DNA from: JALONH01 sp046329235
Lineage (GTDB): Bacteria > Bacteroidota > Bacteroidia > Cytophagales > Cytophagaceae
Assembly (NCBI GenBank): GCA_046329235.1
Contig: JAXLVA010000001.1
Coordinates: forward strand, 1,488,001 to 1,552,000
Length of the DNA stretch: 64,000 bases
Reading direction: 5' to 3'
The number at the start of each line of letters is the position of its first letter. Positions within the stretch are counted from its first letter, which is position 1. Positions 56,721 to 63,513 of this stretch are shown here, in pieces. The notes below the pieces were generated by a model. It did not search any database and had not been told where the DNA came from. It saw nothing but the letters and a program-made list of their open reading frames with translations. Made by a program: the position numbers and the translations under genes.

Positions 56721-57032
56721 CTACTTTTTCTTGGGTTGAATAGGTGTTTTTTTTAAAAGCTCTGATTTAACCTCTATTTCCAAAGCTTGCCTTGCAATTA
56801 CTCGCTTCAACCTTTCATTTTCCTCTTGAAGGGCTCTGATTTCAGGGTCTACCTTTTTATAGGATGATTTTAGACCTTCTACGCCTTTATTTAAATAGCG
56901 CTGTTTCCACTTGGATAACAACGAGGCCGATAGATTATACTTACGGCAAGTCTCCATATAACCTTCTCGTTCCGCCTCTTTTAAAATGCTTAATCGGTCT
57001 TCCGGACTAAAACTTCTTTTTACTCTTGTCAT
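56721..57032 (-). CDS. IS3-family OrfA (helix-turn-helix transposase subunit)
   Basis: The 103-residue protein has an N-terminal helix-turn-helix (FSPEDRLSILKEAEREGYM, CRKYNLSASLLSKWKQRYL). A leucine-zipper-like helix follows (IRALQEENERLKRVIARQALEIE). It binds the terminal inverted repeats and regulates transposition. It ends at TAG 26 bases after the slippery A run used for frameshifting into the orfB frame. Confidence 0.93.
   Translation of the reverse strand: MTRVKRSFSPEDRLSILKEAEREGYMETCRKYNLSASLLSKWKQRYLNKGVEGLKSSYKKVDPEIRALQEENERLKRVIARQALEIEVKSELLKKTPIQPKKK
56747..56757 (-). other. Probable -1 programmed frameshift site of the IS element
   Basis: On the minus strand a run of eight A (codons TTA AAA AAA ACA in the orfA frame) precedes the orfA stop. 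A -1 slip reads TTT AAA AAA AAC and continues without interruption into orfB. This is the typical A-rich slippery site of IS3 elements. Confidence 0.7.
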
Positions 57033-57100
57033 ATTTCCCTAATTTAACTGTTACTAATCTATTTTCAGATTCTTGTCCAGTCTTTTAAGGGGTTAGTACA

Positions 57101-57104
57101 GCTG
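57101..57104. repeat. Target site duplication, right copy (GCTG)
   Basis: Second copy of the 4-bp duplication that flanks the insertion; see the left copy at 55,649. Confidence 0.85.
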
Positions 57105-57532
57105 TGTCTTATGGTATTTTTATGATTGTGGTGAAAGACATCATGAAAAAGTATGATTCTATAGTAGTTTTATTTTGGCTATTCTTAATAGGAATGATGT
57201 TAGCTTCACCTTATCTCTATTTTAAAATTGATATTGCTGCACTACAACCTATCCCTATGGAAGCTTGGTGGTCTTTGATCTATGTTATCGTGATGGCTAC
57301 CATCGTAAACTACTACATAGGTTTAGATGTATTAAAAGACATTTCTGCGTCTACCTCGAGCATCTATGTGTATGTACAACCACTAACCACGATGATCATC
57401 GCCATTAGTTTAGGGAAAGATCATTTGGAATTAGAACGCACCCTAGCCGCTGTAGCTATTATTGCCGGTGTGTATTTAGTGAGTAAGAAAAAAGAAGAGG
57501 TGGCTTAGATAGCTCAGCGAGATAATACAACT

Positions 57533-57581
57533 CACCAAGATTTATAATCTCGGTGGCAGATAAAGTGGATTTGCAATCCAC
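57533..57581. repeat. Pair of REP-like palindromes after the disrupted transporter
   Basis: First palindrome: CACCAAGATT (57,533-57,542) pairs with AATCTCGGTG (57,546-57,555) with one mismatch and a TAT loop. Second: GTGGATT (57,565-57,571) pairs perfectly with AATCCAC (57,575-57,581) around TGC. Paired short palindromes of the form GGATTGCAAATCC and AGATTATAAATCT are typical of intergenic REP-like repeats in Bacteroidota. No tRNA cloverleaf can be completed around them. Confidence 0.6.
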
Positions 57582-57608
57582 CTAATCATCATATCTACGG
57601 ATGTACAA

Positions 57609-57660
57609 CCCGCTATTTCGCCAAACTGCTGTTACAGGTAGGCGTTCTTTCTGTTTATTC
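57609..57660. repeat. Single arm of an attC-like repeat at the 3' end of the accessory operon
   Basis: The segment CCCGCTATTTCGCCAAACTG, then CTGTTACAGGTAGGCGTTC, aligns closely with the right arm at 63,470-63,509. It also aligns with the reverse complement of the left arm at 63,360-63,399 (shared GTTACAGGTARGCGT). It begins 2 bases after the stop of the WG-repeat gene. The opposite arm is missing on this side. Confidence 0.65.
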
Positions 57661-57661
57661 G

Positions 57662-58363
57662 TCATACCGTTAATATTTTCTGTCCTTTTTCGTCTATAAT
57701 TATTTTTTCATTGTCAAATCTTGTTACCAAGGCAAACCCGTTATAAAATGGTTCAATTGTCAGGTAGCGATTTTTATAAACTTCGTTTCCTTGTTTGTCA
57801 ATGTGAAACCAACCGTTATTGTCTTTAGCTGTTGCAAAGTTTTTATGGAAAACACCCAAGTCAAGAAACGATTTGTCGTTGATTAACTTTCCATTCTTGT
57901 CAATGTGTCTATAAAAACCGTCTTGTGCTTTTACACAAGCAATTCCGTCTTTATAGTCACCTGCGTAAACGTAATTCTGTTTGTAGATGCGATTTCCGTT
58001 TAGGTCAATATGAAAATATTGGTTGTCAACGTATCGAACAGAGCAAATATTTTCTTGATAGTTACCTGTCCATAAGTAAGAAACTGAATATACTTTTTCG
58101 CCTTTTTTATTGATGTGAAACCAGCGGTTATCGTCAATAACAGAAGCTCGATTACAGTAAAAACCAAATGTTCGTGAGTAACGATTTGAGTATAGTTCGT
58201 GACCGTTGGAGTAAATGTGGTAAGCACCTGAATTGTCTTTTACTGGTGCAAGTCCTGGCGAATGAAATTTCAATACTTCAATAAAAGTCTTGTCGAAAAT
58301 CGGTTTTCCGTCAATGATAAAATGTGTGTTTTCGTCTGAAACTTGTATGTCTTTCCAATTCAT
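57662..58363 (-). CDS. WG-repeat protein, last gene of the accessory operon
   Basis: The 233-residue protein is built of about six repeats of the WG type: a W/Y-F/R-HID/NKxG core followed by YxxxYxxxGxF/Y and an A/C-x-V strand (DNRWFHINKKGEKVYSVSYL, DNQYFHIDLNGNRIYKQNY, NNGWFHIDKQGNEVYKNRY). There is no signal peptide. WG repeats form beta structures of mostly unknown function, presumably for binding. Its start overlaps the methyltransferase stop by 4 bp (ATGA), so it is coupled to that gene and likely belongs to the same pathway. Confidence 0.85.
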   Translation of the reverse strand: MNWKDIQVSDENTHFIIDGKPIFDKTFIEVLKFHSPGLAPVKDNSGAYHIYSNGHELYSNRYSRTFGFYCNRASVIDDNRWFHINKKGEKVYSVSYLWTGNYQENICSVRYVDNQYFHIDLNGNRIYKQNYVYAGDYKDGIACVKAQDGFYRHIDKNGKLINDKSFLDLGVFHKNFATAKDNNGWFHIDKQGNEVYKNRYLTIEPFYNGFALVTRFDNEKIIIDEKGQKILTV

Positions 58364-59319
58364 TTTTTGAAAATTAAAATAGTTTGTAATTCATTTAATT
58401 TGGTTTCGCTATGAAATTGAAAACCTGTATTTTCACAAAGCAAGATGTATTGAGTTGATGCTCTTTCGTAGCTTTCACACATTGCACTCATATTAAGAGA
58501 AAGCAAAGACAAATCTATTTTTATTTTATCTGAACAGTTTTCAATTACATATAATGTTCCATTATTTGGCAATGCTTCAAAGCAATTTTTCAAAATGAGC
58601 TTTGCTTTTTCGTTATTCCAATCGTGCAAGACTCTTGATAAAACAATGGCTTCCGACTGATTCGGGATTTTCTCAAAAAAACTCCCGCCTATTTTCTTAA
58701 TGTTTGAAATAGTCACTCTATCAATGACTTTGGGCAAGTCAAACAAAACACATTCAACGTTTGGTTTCTTTGCTTTGATGTTCTCTAAAACTGCTCCGTA
58801 ACCACCACCAACGTCCATTACAGATTTGTGTTTGCTGAAATCAATTACATCAGGCAATCTTTTGTAATCATCTTTTGCGTATTCATACATTGCTTTGTGG
58901 TAAGCGTGAAGCTTTTCAGGGTTATCGTTTAGAAAATCAAAAAATGGTTTATTGTATATTTCTTCAAACGAGCTTTTTCCTGTCTTTATTGAAAAATCTA
59001 AACTCTGCCAAGCGGTCAAATGCTCTCCACTCCAATTCAAACAAGCAAATTTTAAACTCTCAGGATTGTTATCTGTGAGAAATTCCGACAAAGCATTGAC
59101 CTTGAAATAATCGCCATTTTTATCTAAGTAATCAGCATTATGCAATGCATTAAGCAATAACAATATTTTTTCTTCATTTAGCGAAAGTTCGGTTGCTAAT
59201 TGATTTTCGGTTTTAGCTTCCTGTAAATGGTCGAACAAGTCGAGTTTACAAGCTGTGCTAACCGCCATATATGTCCAATGTTCCGTGAAAAATGATTTAA
59301 GTCTGCTTTTAGTTTCCAT
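58360..59319 (-). CDS. SAM-dependent O-methyltransferase-like protein
   Basis: The 319-residue protein resembles the Methyltransf_2 (acetylserotonin/caffeate O-methyltransferase) family. The N-terminal winged-helix dimerisation domain (about 10-90) contains LATELSLNEEKILLLLNALH. The SAM-binding loop is SVMDVGGGYGAVLENI near 165-180. AIVLSRVLHDWNNEKAKLILKN near 230 supplies the His (VLHDW) used as base in O-methyltransferases. It probably methylates a hydroxyl on a small metabolite or sugar. The gene overlaps its upstream neighbour by 11 bp and its downstream neighbour by 4 bp. Confidence 0.87.
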   Translation of the reverse strand: METKSRLKSFFTEHWTYMAVSTACKLDLFDHLQEAKTENQLATELSLNEEKILLLLNALHNADYLDKNGDYFKVNALSEFLTDNNPESLKFACLNWSGEHLTAWQSLDFSIKTGKSSFEEIYNKPFFDFLNDNPEKLHAYHKAMYEYAKDDYKRLPDVIDFSKHKSVMDVGGGYGAVLENIKAKKPNVECVLFDLPKVIDRVTISNIKKIGGSFFEKIPNQSEAIVLSRVLHDWNNEKAKLILKNCFEALPNNGTLYVIENCSDKIKIDLSLLSLNMSAMCESYERASTQYILLCENTGFQFHSETKLNELQTILIFKK

Positions 59320-60745
59320 TCAGCAATTTGTTTTTTAATTGTTTAACTTGAGTTTGCTGTAAGCCACAATCAATCAAATACGGAATAATTCCGCCTTTTT
59401 CGGTGATAATGTCAAGTACAATATTCAAATACTCTTTTTTCGTATCCATTTCAGTTGCTAAATAATCGTTATAAACCACATTCAAATCAGCACCTGAAAG
59501 CAAATGAAGCAATGAAATTACAATTCCTGTCCGGTCTTTTCCTGCGTGGCAATGAATGGCTGTGGCGTTTTGTTCATTTAGAATCGCTTCTAATATGTCT
59601 TTAATAGATGATTTACATTCTATTGCAAAAAAACGATAGGCAATTTCAATGTTCGTTCCGTGATGATGTGTTGCTTGAAATTCAATGGATTGGTTCCAAG
59701 GGTCAAAGGGAGTGTTAACATAGTTAAATTTAGAAAGAGTGTTTTCATTGTATGGTAAATCCATAATTTCCCTATCAGCACGTAAATCAATTACCGTTTT
59801 GATTTGTTTGTCGTCAATAAACACTTCAAAAAAAGGTTCGTTTTGAAACAAAGCCATTGTAGCTGTTCTATATACAATACCGCTTCTAATTTTTGGATTG
59901 TTTGTACTTATGTCCCGAAAATTCCAAAGAAAATCTCTAGTGTAAATCCATTCTAAAAATTGTTTTAATTCTTCTTGTTTTTCTTTGCTTAAAAGTGTTT
60001 CAACAGAAGAGTAAAAGAAGTCTAACAATTTTCTTTTTTGCTGATTTGCTTCGGGCAAAAATAAACTTCCTTTTAAATCATAAAAAGTTTTTTGCTCCTC
60101 TTTTGTCAGTGTGTTTGCGATAAAATTTTTAGGCAGGAAATTATATTTTATTTCTCCTTTTGAAATATGATTGAGTTGAACAGCAATGTGCAATGCAATG
60201 TTATAGAAAAAATAAAACTGAAAACCGTCACTTCTGCGGTGTAAGTTTGAGCAATTTTCAAATTCGTAAACGAATTTATCAACCAATTCTGAAACTGATT
60301 TTTCTTGCCTTTTTGTCGTTTTTTCGACATTGTATTTTTCTACGATTTCTTGCAGATACTCACCAATTCTTCCTTTCCAATTATTGTTTGCAAAAAGAAT
60401 AGTGTTACTTACATTGGTAATTTCAGAACCTAAATAGTTTCTGTTGATTTCTTCAAGGCTTTTGCAAACACCAAATTCAACTTTTGGTTGTGCATTGAAA
60501 TACGCAACAACTTTGTTTCTTAATCCAATTTCGCTAATGTATTGAATATCACTTTCAAATTCTTTTTTCAGAACATCAATCAAATTTTTTGTTTGAAAAT
60601 TTTCATCAACTAAAATTTGAATGTCAATATCCGAGTTTGGATTTGCTTCGTTTCTTCCAAATGAGCCATAAAGCAAGGCAACTTGAAGTCCTTTTAAGTT
60701 TTGGAAGATGCCTTTTGTTTTTTCTATTACTTGAAACTGTTTCAT
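59309..60745 (-). CDS. Nucleotidyltransferase fused to a tyrosine phosphatase-like domain
   Basis: The 478-residue two-domain protein begins with a minimal nucleotidyltransferase: LLYGSFGRNEANPNSDIDIQ near 25-44 holds the GS-x-x-x and DxD metal motif. A helical region (about 110-270) follows. A C-terminal domain of the Y_phosphatase3 type starts near RSGIVYRTATM and has the P-loop AIHCHAGKDRTGIVIS with nucleophile Cys near 399 (HCxxGxxRTG) and the Asp in TVIDLRADREIMDLP. Pairing nucleotide transfer with phosphoester hydrolysis in one chain is unusual. The start is one base after the radical SAM gene stop. The substrate is unknown. Confidence 0.85.
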   Translation of the reverse strand: MKQFQVIEKTKGIFQNLKGLQVALLYGSFGRNEANPNSDIDIQILVDENFQTKNLIDVLKKEFESDIQYISEIGLRNKVVAYFNAQPKVEFGVCKSLEEINRNYLGSEITNVSNTILFANNNWKGRIGEYLQEIVEKYNVEKTTKRQEKSVSELVDKFVYEFENCSNLHRRSDGFQFYFFYNIALHIAVQLNHISKGEIKYNFLPKNFIANTLTKEEQKTFYDLKGSLFLPEANQQKRKLLDFFYSSVETLLSKEKQEELKQFLEWIYTRDFLWNFRDISTNNPKIRSGIVYRTATMALFQNEPFFEVFIDDKQIKTVIDLRADREIMDLPYNENTLSKFNYVNTPFDPWNQSIEFQATHHHGTNIEIAYRFFAIECKSSIKDILEAILNEQNATAIHCHAGKDRTGIVISLLHLLSGADLNVVYNDYLATEMDTKKEYLNIVLDIITEKGGIIPYLIDCGLQQTQVKQLKNKLLNGN

Positions 60746-60746
60746 C

Positions 60747-63038
60747 TTATTTCGGTTTACGCATATTGCAGGTTTTACACAATTCTATTTTCTTGTAATT
60801 CTTTACAAGGTTTTGGTAGTTGTCGCTTTGTAACACATCTTCAATACTTGTATTTTCTATATTCCCAAAATTCCCTAGCGTATTACGTTGTTCGTCTGGA
60901 GCACAGCAAGGCGAAATTTTTCCTGTGGCAGAAACCCAAAGTTCCCTTTCTAAAAACGGACATTCGTAGCTGTCGGGAATTTCTTTGTTTTCGTTTTTCT
61001 GTAATGGAATAATATTTTCTAAAATCACTTTTTCACCATTTGGTTTGCAAAATTTTTCCTGTGCTTCATTCGCTTGTTTTACATATTCATTCCATTGCAA
61101 AATACTTTCAGGCGTTGCTTTCATTGACAAATGCTTGATTTCATCAAAATGCGCCCAAAGCTGATGTCCTTTCACTCTATCAACTCCAAGTTGTGCAGCC
61201 AATTTCACAATGTCTGCCAATTCGTGCATATTTTTTTGCATAAACGTAAGTTGAAAGGTTACACGACAGTAATAACCTGTTTTTGCAAAGTGTTCATCCC
61301 GAATGCGGATAAACTCTTTCACGTTAGCAACTGCTTCGTCAAAGTTTATTTTCAACATTACTATTTGCGAAGTTTCGGCAGTTGCACCGTTCCAACTTAT
61401 TTTTACGTCCGTTGTAATTGGAACAATTAGTTTCGCCCATTCGGTAACGGTTTTCTCTGTTGTTCTCGGAAATGTTCCGTTAGTTGTCAAATTCATCTTG
61501 ATGTTGTATTTGTAACACAACTTAATAAAGTGGGCGAAATGCTTGTATATTAACGGTTCGCCCATTGTGGACGGTATCATTTCCGTAACACCGATTTTTT
61601 TCGCTTGCTCAAAAATTGGTTCTAACCATTCTTTGGGCATTCTTCTGTGTTTACCGCCTAATTTCTCTTTAATGTAGGTTGAAAATGGGCTGTGTTCTTC
61701 GCACATTGTGCAACTCAAATTACAATCTTCGGGATTTGTGTCAAGCGTAACACGCCAAAGTTTATAAATGAATTTGCTATAAATGTTTTCTAATTCTTTA
61801 CAATGGTCTTGAATGTTTGGAACGTTACCATCAGCAGAATACAAATAACCTTTTTCGCCCAATATTTTCATTTTGTCTGGATTTGCAACAGCAAATTTCA
61901 TTTGCTCTGCTAACGAATTTGTGTTGCGATGTTCAAACAAAAGTCCGTTTACATTGTGCTGAACATATTCTTTCATTCCGCCAAAATCGGCTGTGATTAC
62001 AGGAACTTTACACGATTGTGCTTCGTGAATAACAAGGGGTGAGTTTTCGCCCCATATACTCGGAACCACAATGCAGTCAACATTTGAAAAAACATCATTC
62101 GCCAAATTATGATTGATGTATTCTCCCGAAAACTCAATCTTGTTTTTTGAATTTTCGGCTAATGATTTCAAAGCATTTGTGCTTTGTCCGTTTGCTCTGC
62201 CAAATATTTTAAGCGTTGCAGATTCTTCAATCTGCTTGAATGCTTCAATTAGGATGTTTACTCCTTTTGCTGGGATGTGAGTTCCGATATAACCAAAAGT
62301 GTAATTCTTTTTCTCTTTTGATTTTTCGGTTTGGGTTAGATATTCAGTAGGAAACCCATAATCTAAGTAAATGATTTTGTTTTCGGGAACACCAAAGTCA
62401 TTGATAAATCTATCACGTAAATAATTTGAAGGGGCGATAAACAAATCAACTTTTTTGATGATTGCTTTTGTTTCAATCATTCGCTGATGAATCCAAATGC
62501 TCCAATTTTCAATTTCTGTGGTTTCGATTTCTTCTCGTCCGCTGAAATACACTTTGTAGCAATCAGTCGCACATTTTTTATCGTTTTGTTTTTCGCACAA
62601 CTGAAAGTTGTTTTCGTTTCCAATGCTTCGTGTCAAAAATTGTCCACGTGGACACATTAACCAAAAATCGTGAAGCGTGTAAACAATGGGAATTTTGAGT
62701 TTATTTAGTTCGTCAATCAAACCTGTTGATAGATGATTAACGTGTCCTATGTGTGCAATGTCGGGTTTGATTTGCATTAGTAACTCAGAAAAGTTGTCGT
62801 CCATTTGTTTGTGGCGATAACCGTCCTTGCCCTGCGGATTGTTTACAAAGTAAAGCGTTAAGTTGTCGTTTATTTTCTGTTCACGAATACTGAAACAAGT
62901 CGAATACGGATTTTCTTCTCGTGTAAAAACAGAAACTTTGTGATGTTTTAAAAGTTCGTTACAGATGGATTGGCTGTAAACTTCTGAACCTGCATTATAA
63001 TTTGGCGGATAGCCGTGTATTATTTTTAGAATGTGCAT
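60747..63038 (-). CDS. Glycosyltransferase (GT4) fused to a radical SAM/SPASM enzyme
   Basis: The 763-residue protein starts at 63,038 (MHILKIIHGYPPNYNAGSEV), the usual GT4 opening; an ATG 57 bp upstream would read through a terminator hairpin. The first 400 residues are GT4: IAHIGHVNHLSTG, then FGYIGTHIPAKGVNILIEAF and GENSPLVIHEAQSCKVPVI with the donor-binding Glu. A radical SAM domain follows, with the cluster-binding CNLSCTMCEEHSPFS near 440-454, then STMGEPLIYKHF. A C-terminal SPASM-type cluster region has CPFLERELWV, ISPCCAPDE and LCKTCNMRKPK. The radical SAM part may oxidise or rearrange a sugar or peptide that the GT attaches. It is the first gene of a four-gene operon. Confidence 0.88.
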   Translation of the reverse strand: MHILKIIHGYPPNYNAGSEVYSQSICNELLKHHKVSVFTREENPYSTCFSIREQKINDNLTLYFVNNPQGKDGYRHKQMDDNFSELLMQIKPDIAHIGHVNHLSTGLIDELNKLKIPIVYTLHDFWLMCPRGQFLTRSIGNENNFQLCEKQNDKKCATDCYKVYFSGREEIETTEIENWSIWIHQRMIETKAIIKKVDLFIAPSNYLRDRFINDFGVPENKIIYLDYGFPTEYLTQTEKSKEKKNYTFGYIGTHIPAKGVNILIEAFKQIEESATLKIFGRANGQSTNALKSLAENSKNKIEFSGEYINHNLANDVFSNVDCIVVPSIWGENSPLVIHEAQSCKVPVITADFGGMKEYVQHNVNGLLFEHRNTNSLAEQMKFAVANPDKMKILGEKGYLYSADGNVPNIQDHCKELENIYSKFIYKLWRVTLDTNPEDCNLSCTMCEEHSPFSTYIKEKLGGKHRRMPKEWLEPIFEQAKKIGVTEMIPSTMGEPLIYKHFAHFIKLCYKYNIKMNLTTNGTFPRTTEKTVTEWAKLIVPITTDVKISWNGATAETSQIVMLKINFDEAVANVKEFIRIRDEHFAKTGYYCRVTFQLTFMQKNMHELADIVKLAAQLGVDRVKGHQLWAHFDEIKHLSMKATPESILQWNEYVKQANEAQEKFCKPNGEKVILENIIPLQKNENKEIPDSYECPFLERELWVSATGKISPCCAPDEQRNTLGNFGNIENTSIEDVLQSDNYQNLVKNYKKIELCKTCNMRKPK

Positions 63039-63057
63039 TTTACTTGAATTAAAGTTT

Positions 63058-63086
63058 AAAAAAGCAAGCGGGCGTAGCCCACTTGC
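63058..63086 (-). terminator. Hairpin terminator between the 45-codon gene and the accessory operon
   Basis: On the minus strand GCAAGTGGGC pairs with GCCCGCTTGC (9 of 10 pairs) around a TAC loop and is followed at once by T6. It lies 11 bases after the small gene's stop and 19 bases before the GT-radical SAM start, leaving no room for a promoter. Confidence 0.75.
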
Positions 63087-63097
63087 AGAATGCACAG

Positions 63098-63235
63098 CTA
63101 TCTCTTACCTTTTTGGTTCGGATTAAGCTGTTTTCCACGATTCCCTTGATTTTTGTCATAGGTCGTGTTGCTTCCATTAGTCCCCTTGTTTGGGTTCTTA
63201 ATGTCTGCCTGATGATTAGATGATTTGTTTTTCAT
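63098..63235 (-). CDS. 45-residue conserved small protein
   Basis: The frame encodes a 45-residue polar, basic peptide. It begins MKNKSSNHQADIKNPNKG, has the middle TNGSNTTYDKNQGNRGKQ and ends LNPNQKGKR. The SNHQADxxNxNKGT...TYDKxQGNRGxQLNPNQ pattern is, as I remember it, shared by many small hypothetical proteins in Bacteroidota, which argues that it is a real gene; a database search would settle this. It has no signal peptide or cysteine and is expected to be disordered. A hairpin terminator directly follows, so it may be an independent transcript. Lying just before a radical SAM gene, it could be mistaken for a RiPP precursor. Confidence 0.65.
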   Translation of the reverse strand: MKNKSSNHQADIKNPNKGTNGSNTTYDKNQGNRGKQLNPNQKGKR

Positions 63236-63359
63236 AAATCACAACAGTTTAGAAGTTACGCCTACTCTTTATTTGCTTTTCGGCTTCCGCACCGTCAGTT
63301 TTGAATGGACTTCAGAATAACCATTTTATCGTCACCGTTGTCGGTTTGCAGTGTTTTTT

Positions 63360-63509
63360 ACGCTTACCTGTAACGGTTGGCAGCTTTGCGAAGAAGCGGA
63401 TTTCGGAGCTCAAAACTTTCAACATAGCACAAAAGTTGATGCGAGGTAGAATGTTCAATGACCACTTCACCCGCTTTTTTGCAAAACCGCTGTTAGCGGG
63501 TCGTTGTTC
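63360..63509. repeat. Complete attC-like imperfect palindrome, about 150 bp
   Basis: The left arm (63,360-63,399: ACGCTTACCTGTAACGG ... TTTGCGAAGAAGCGG) and right arm (63,470-63,509: CCGCTTTTTTGCAAAAC, then CGCTGTTAGCGGG) are imperfect inverted repeats with TAAC and GTTA near the outer ends and about 70 bp between. Each arm also matches the single arm at 57,609. The architecture resembles the recombination sites of integron gene cassettes, although the cores GTTAGCG and GTTACAG do not fit the classical GTTRRRY. It begins 5 bases after the stop of the SUMF1-like gene. Confidence 0.6.
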
Positions 63510-63513
63510 TAGT

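Larger units (their letters stand above)
55653..57100 (-). mobile_element. Complete IS3-family insertion sequence, 1448 bp
   Basis: The element has TG...CA ends. The left end TGTACTAACCCCCTAAAA and the complement of the right end TGTACTAACCCCTTAAAA match at 17 of 18 positions, and the similarity continues inward (CTTGGACAG versus GACTGGACAAG). It carries orfA and orfB on the minus strand in overlapping frames, the IS3 arrangement. A 4-bp GCTG target duplication and intact reading frames indicate a recent, potentially active insertion. The subgroup was not determined. Confidence 0.94.
55169..57508 (+). pseudogene. EamA-family drug/metabolite transporter disrupted by an IS3-family element
   Basis: The 5' part (55,169-55,652) encodes the first membrane helices of a DMT/EamA transporter (FLFISTIIASLNYSIAKI, SLIMSGIPITVFVLSILFLK). 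The 3' part (57,105-57,508) encodes the second half (SYGIFMIVVKD, VYVQPLTTMIIAISLG). Removing the insertion and one GCTG copy gives 888 bases, an unbroken frame of 295 codons, so the disruption is recent and clean. The left fragment now stops at a TAA supplied by the inserted sequence. The split proteins are unlikely to be functional. EamA proteins export amino acids, sugars or drugs; the original substrate is unknown. Confidence 0.93.

Noticed and set aside
57104..57508. The right transporter half as an independent small gene
   Set aside because: It only starts at a GTG created next to the insertion and encodes the second half of an EamA protein; it is part of the disrupted gene.
57509..57600. 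tRNA-like look (TAGCTCAGC and an arm like a Cys/Ala anticodon stem-loop)
   Set aside because: No acceptor stem, no T-arm with TTCGA and no consistent D-arm can be built. The two short palindromes explain the pattern better as REP-like repeats.
63098..63235. RiPP precursor peptide for the adjacent radical SAM enzyme
   Set aside because: A terminator hairpin separates it from the operon, it has no core-like or Cys-rich segment, and the pattern resembles stand-alone small proteins. Kept as a gene but not as a precursor.
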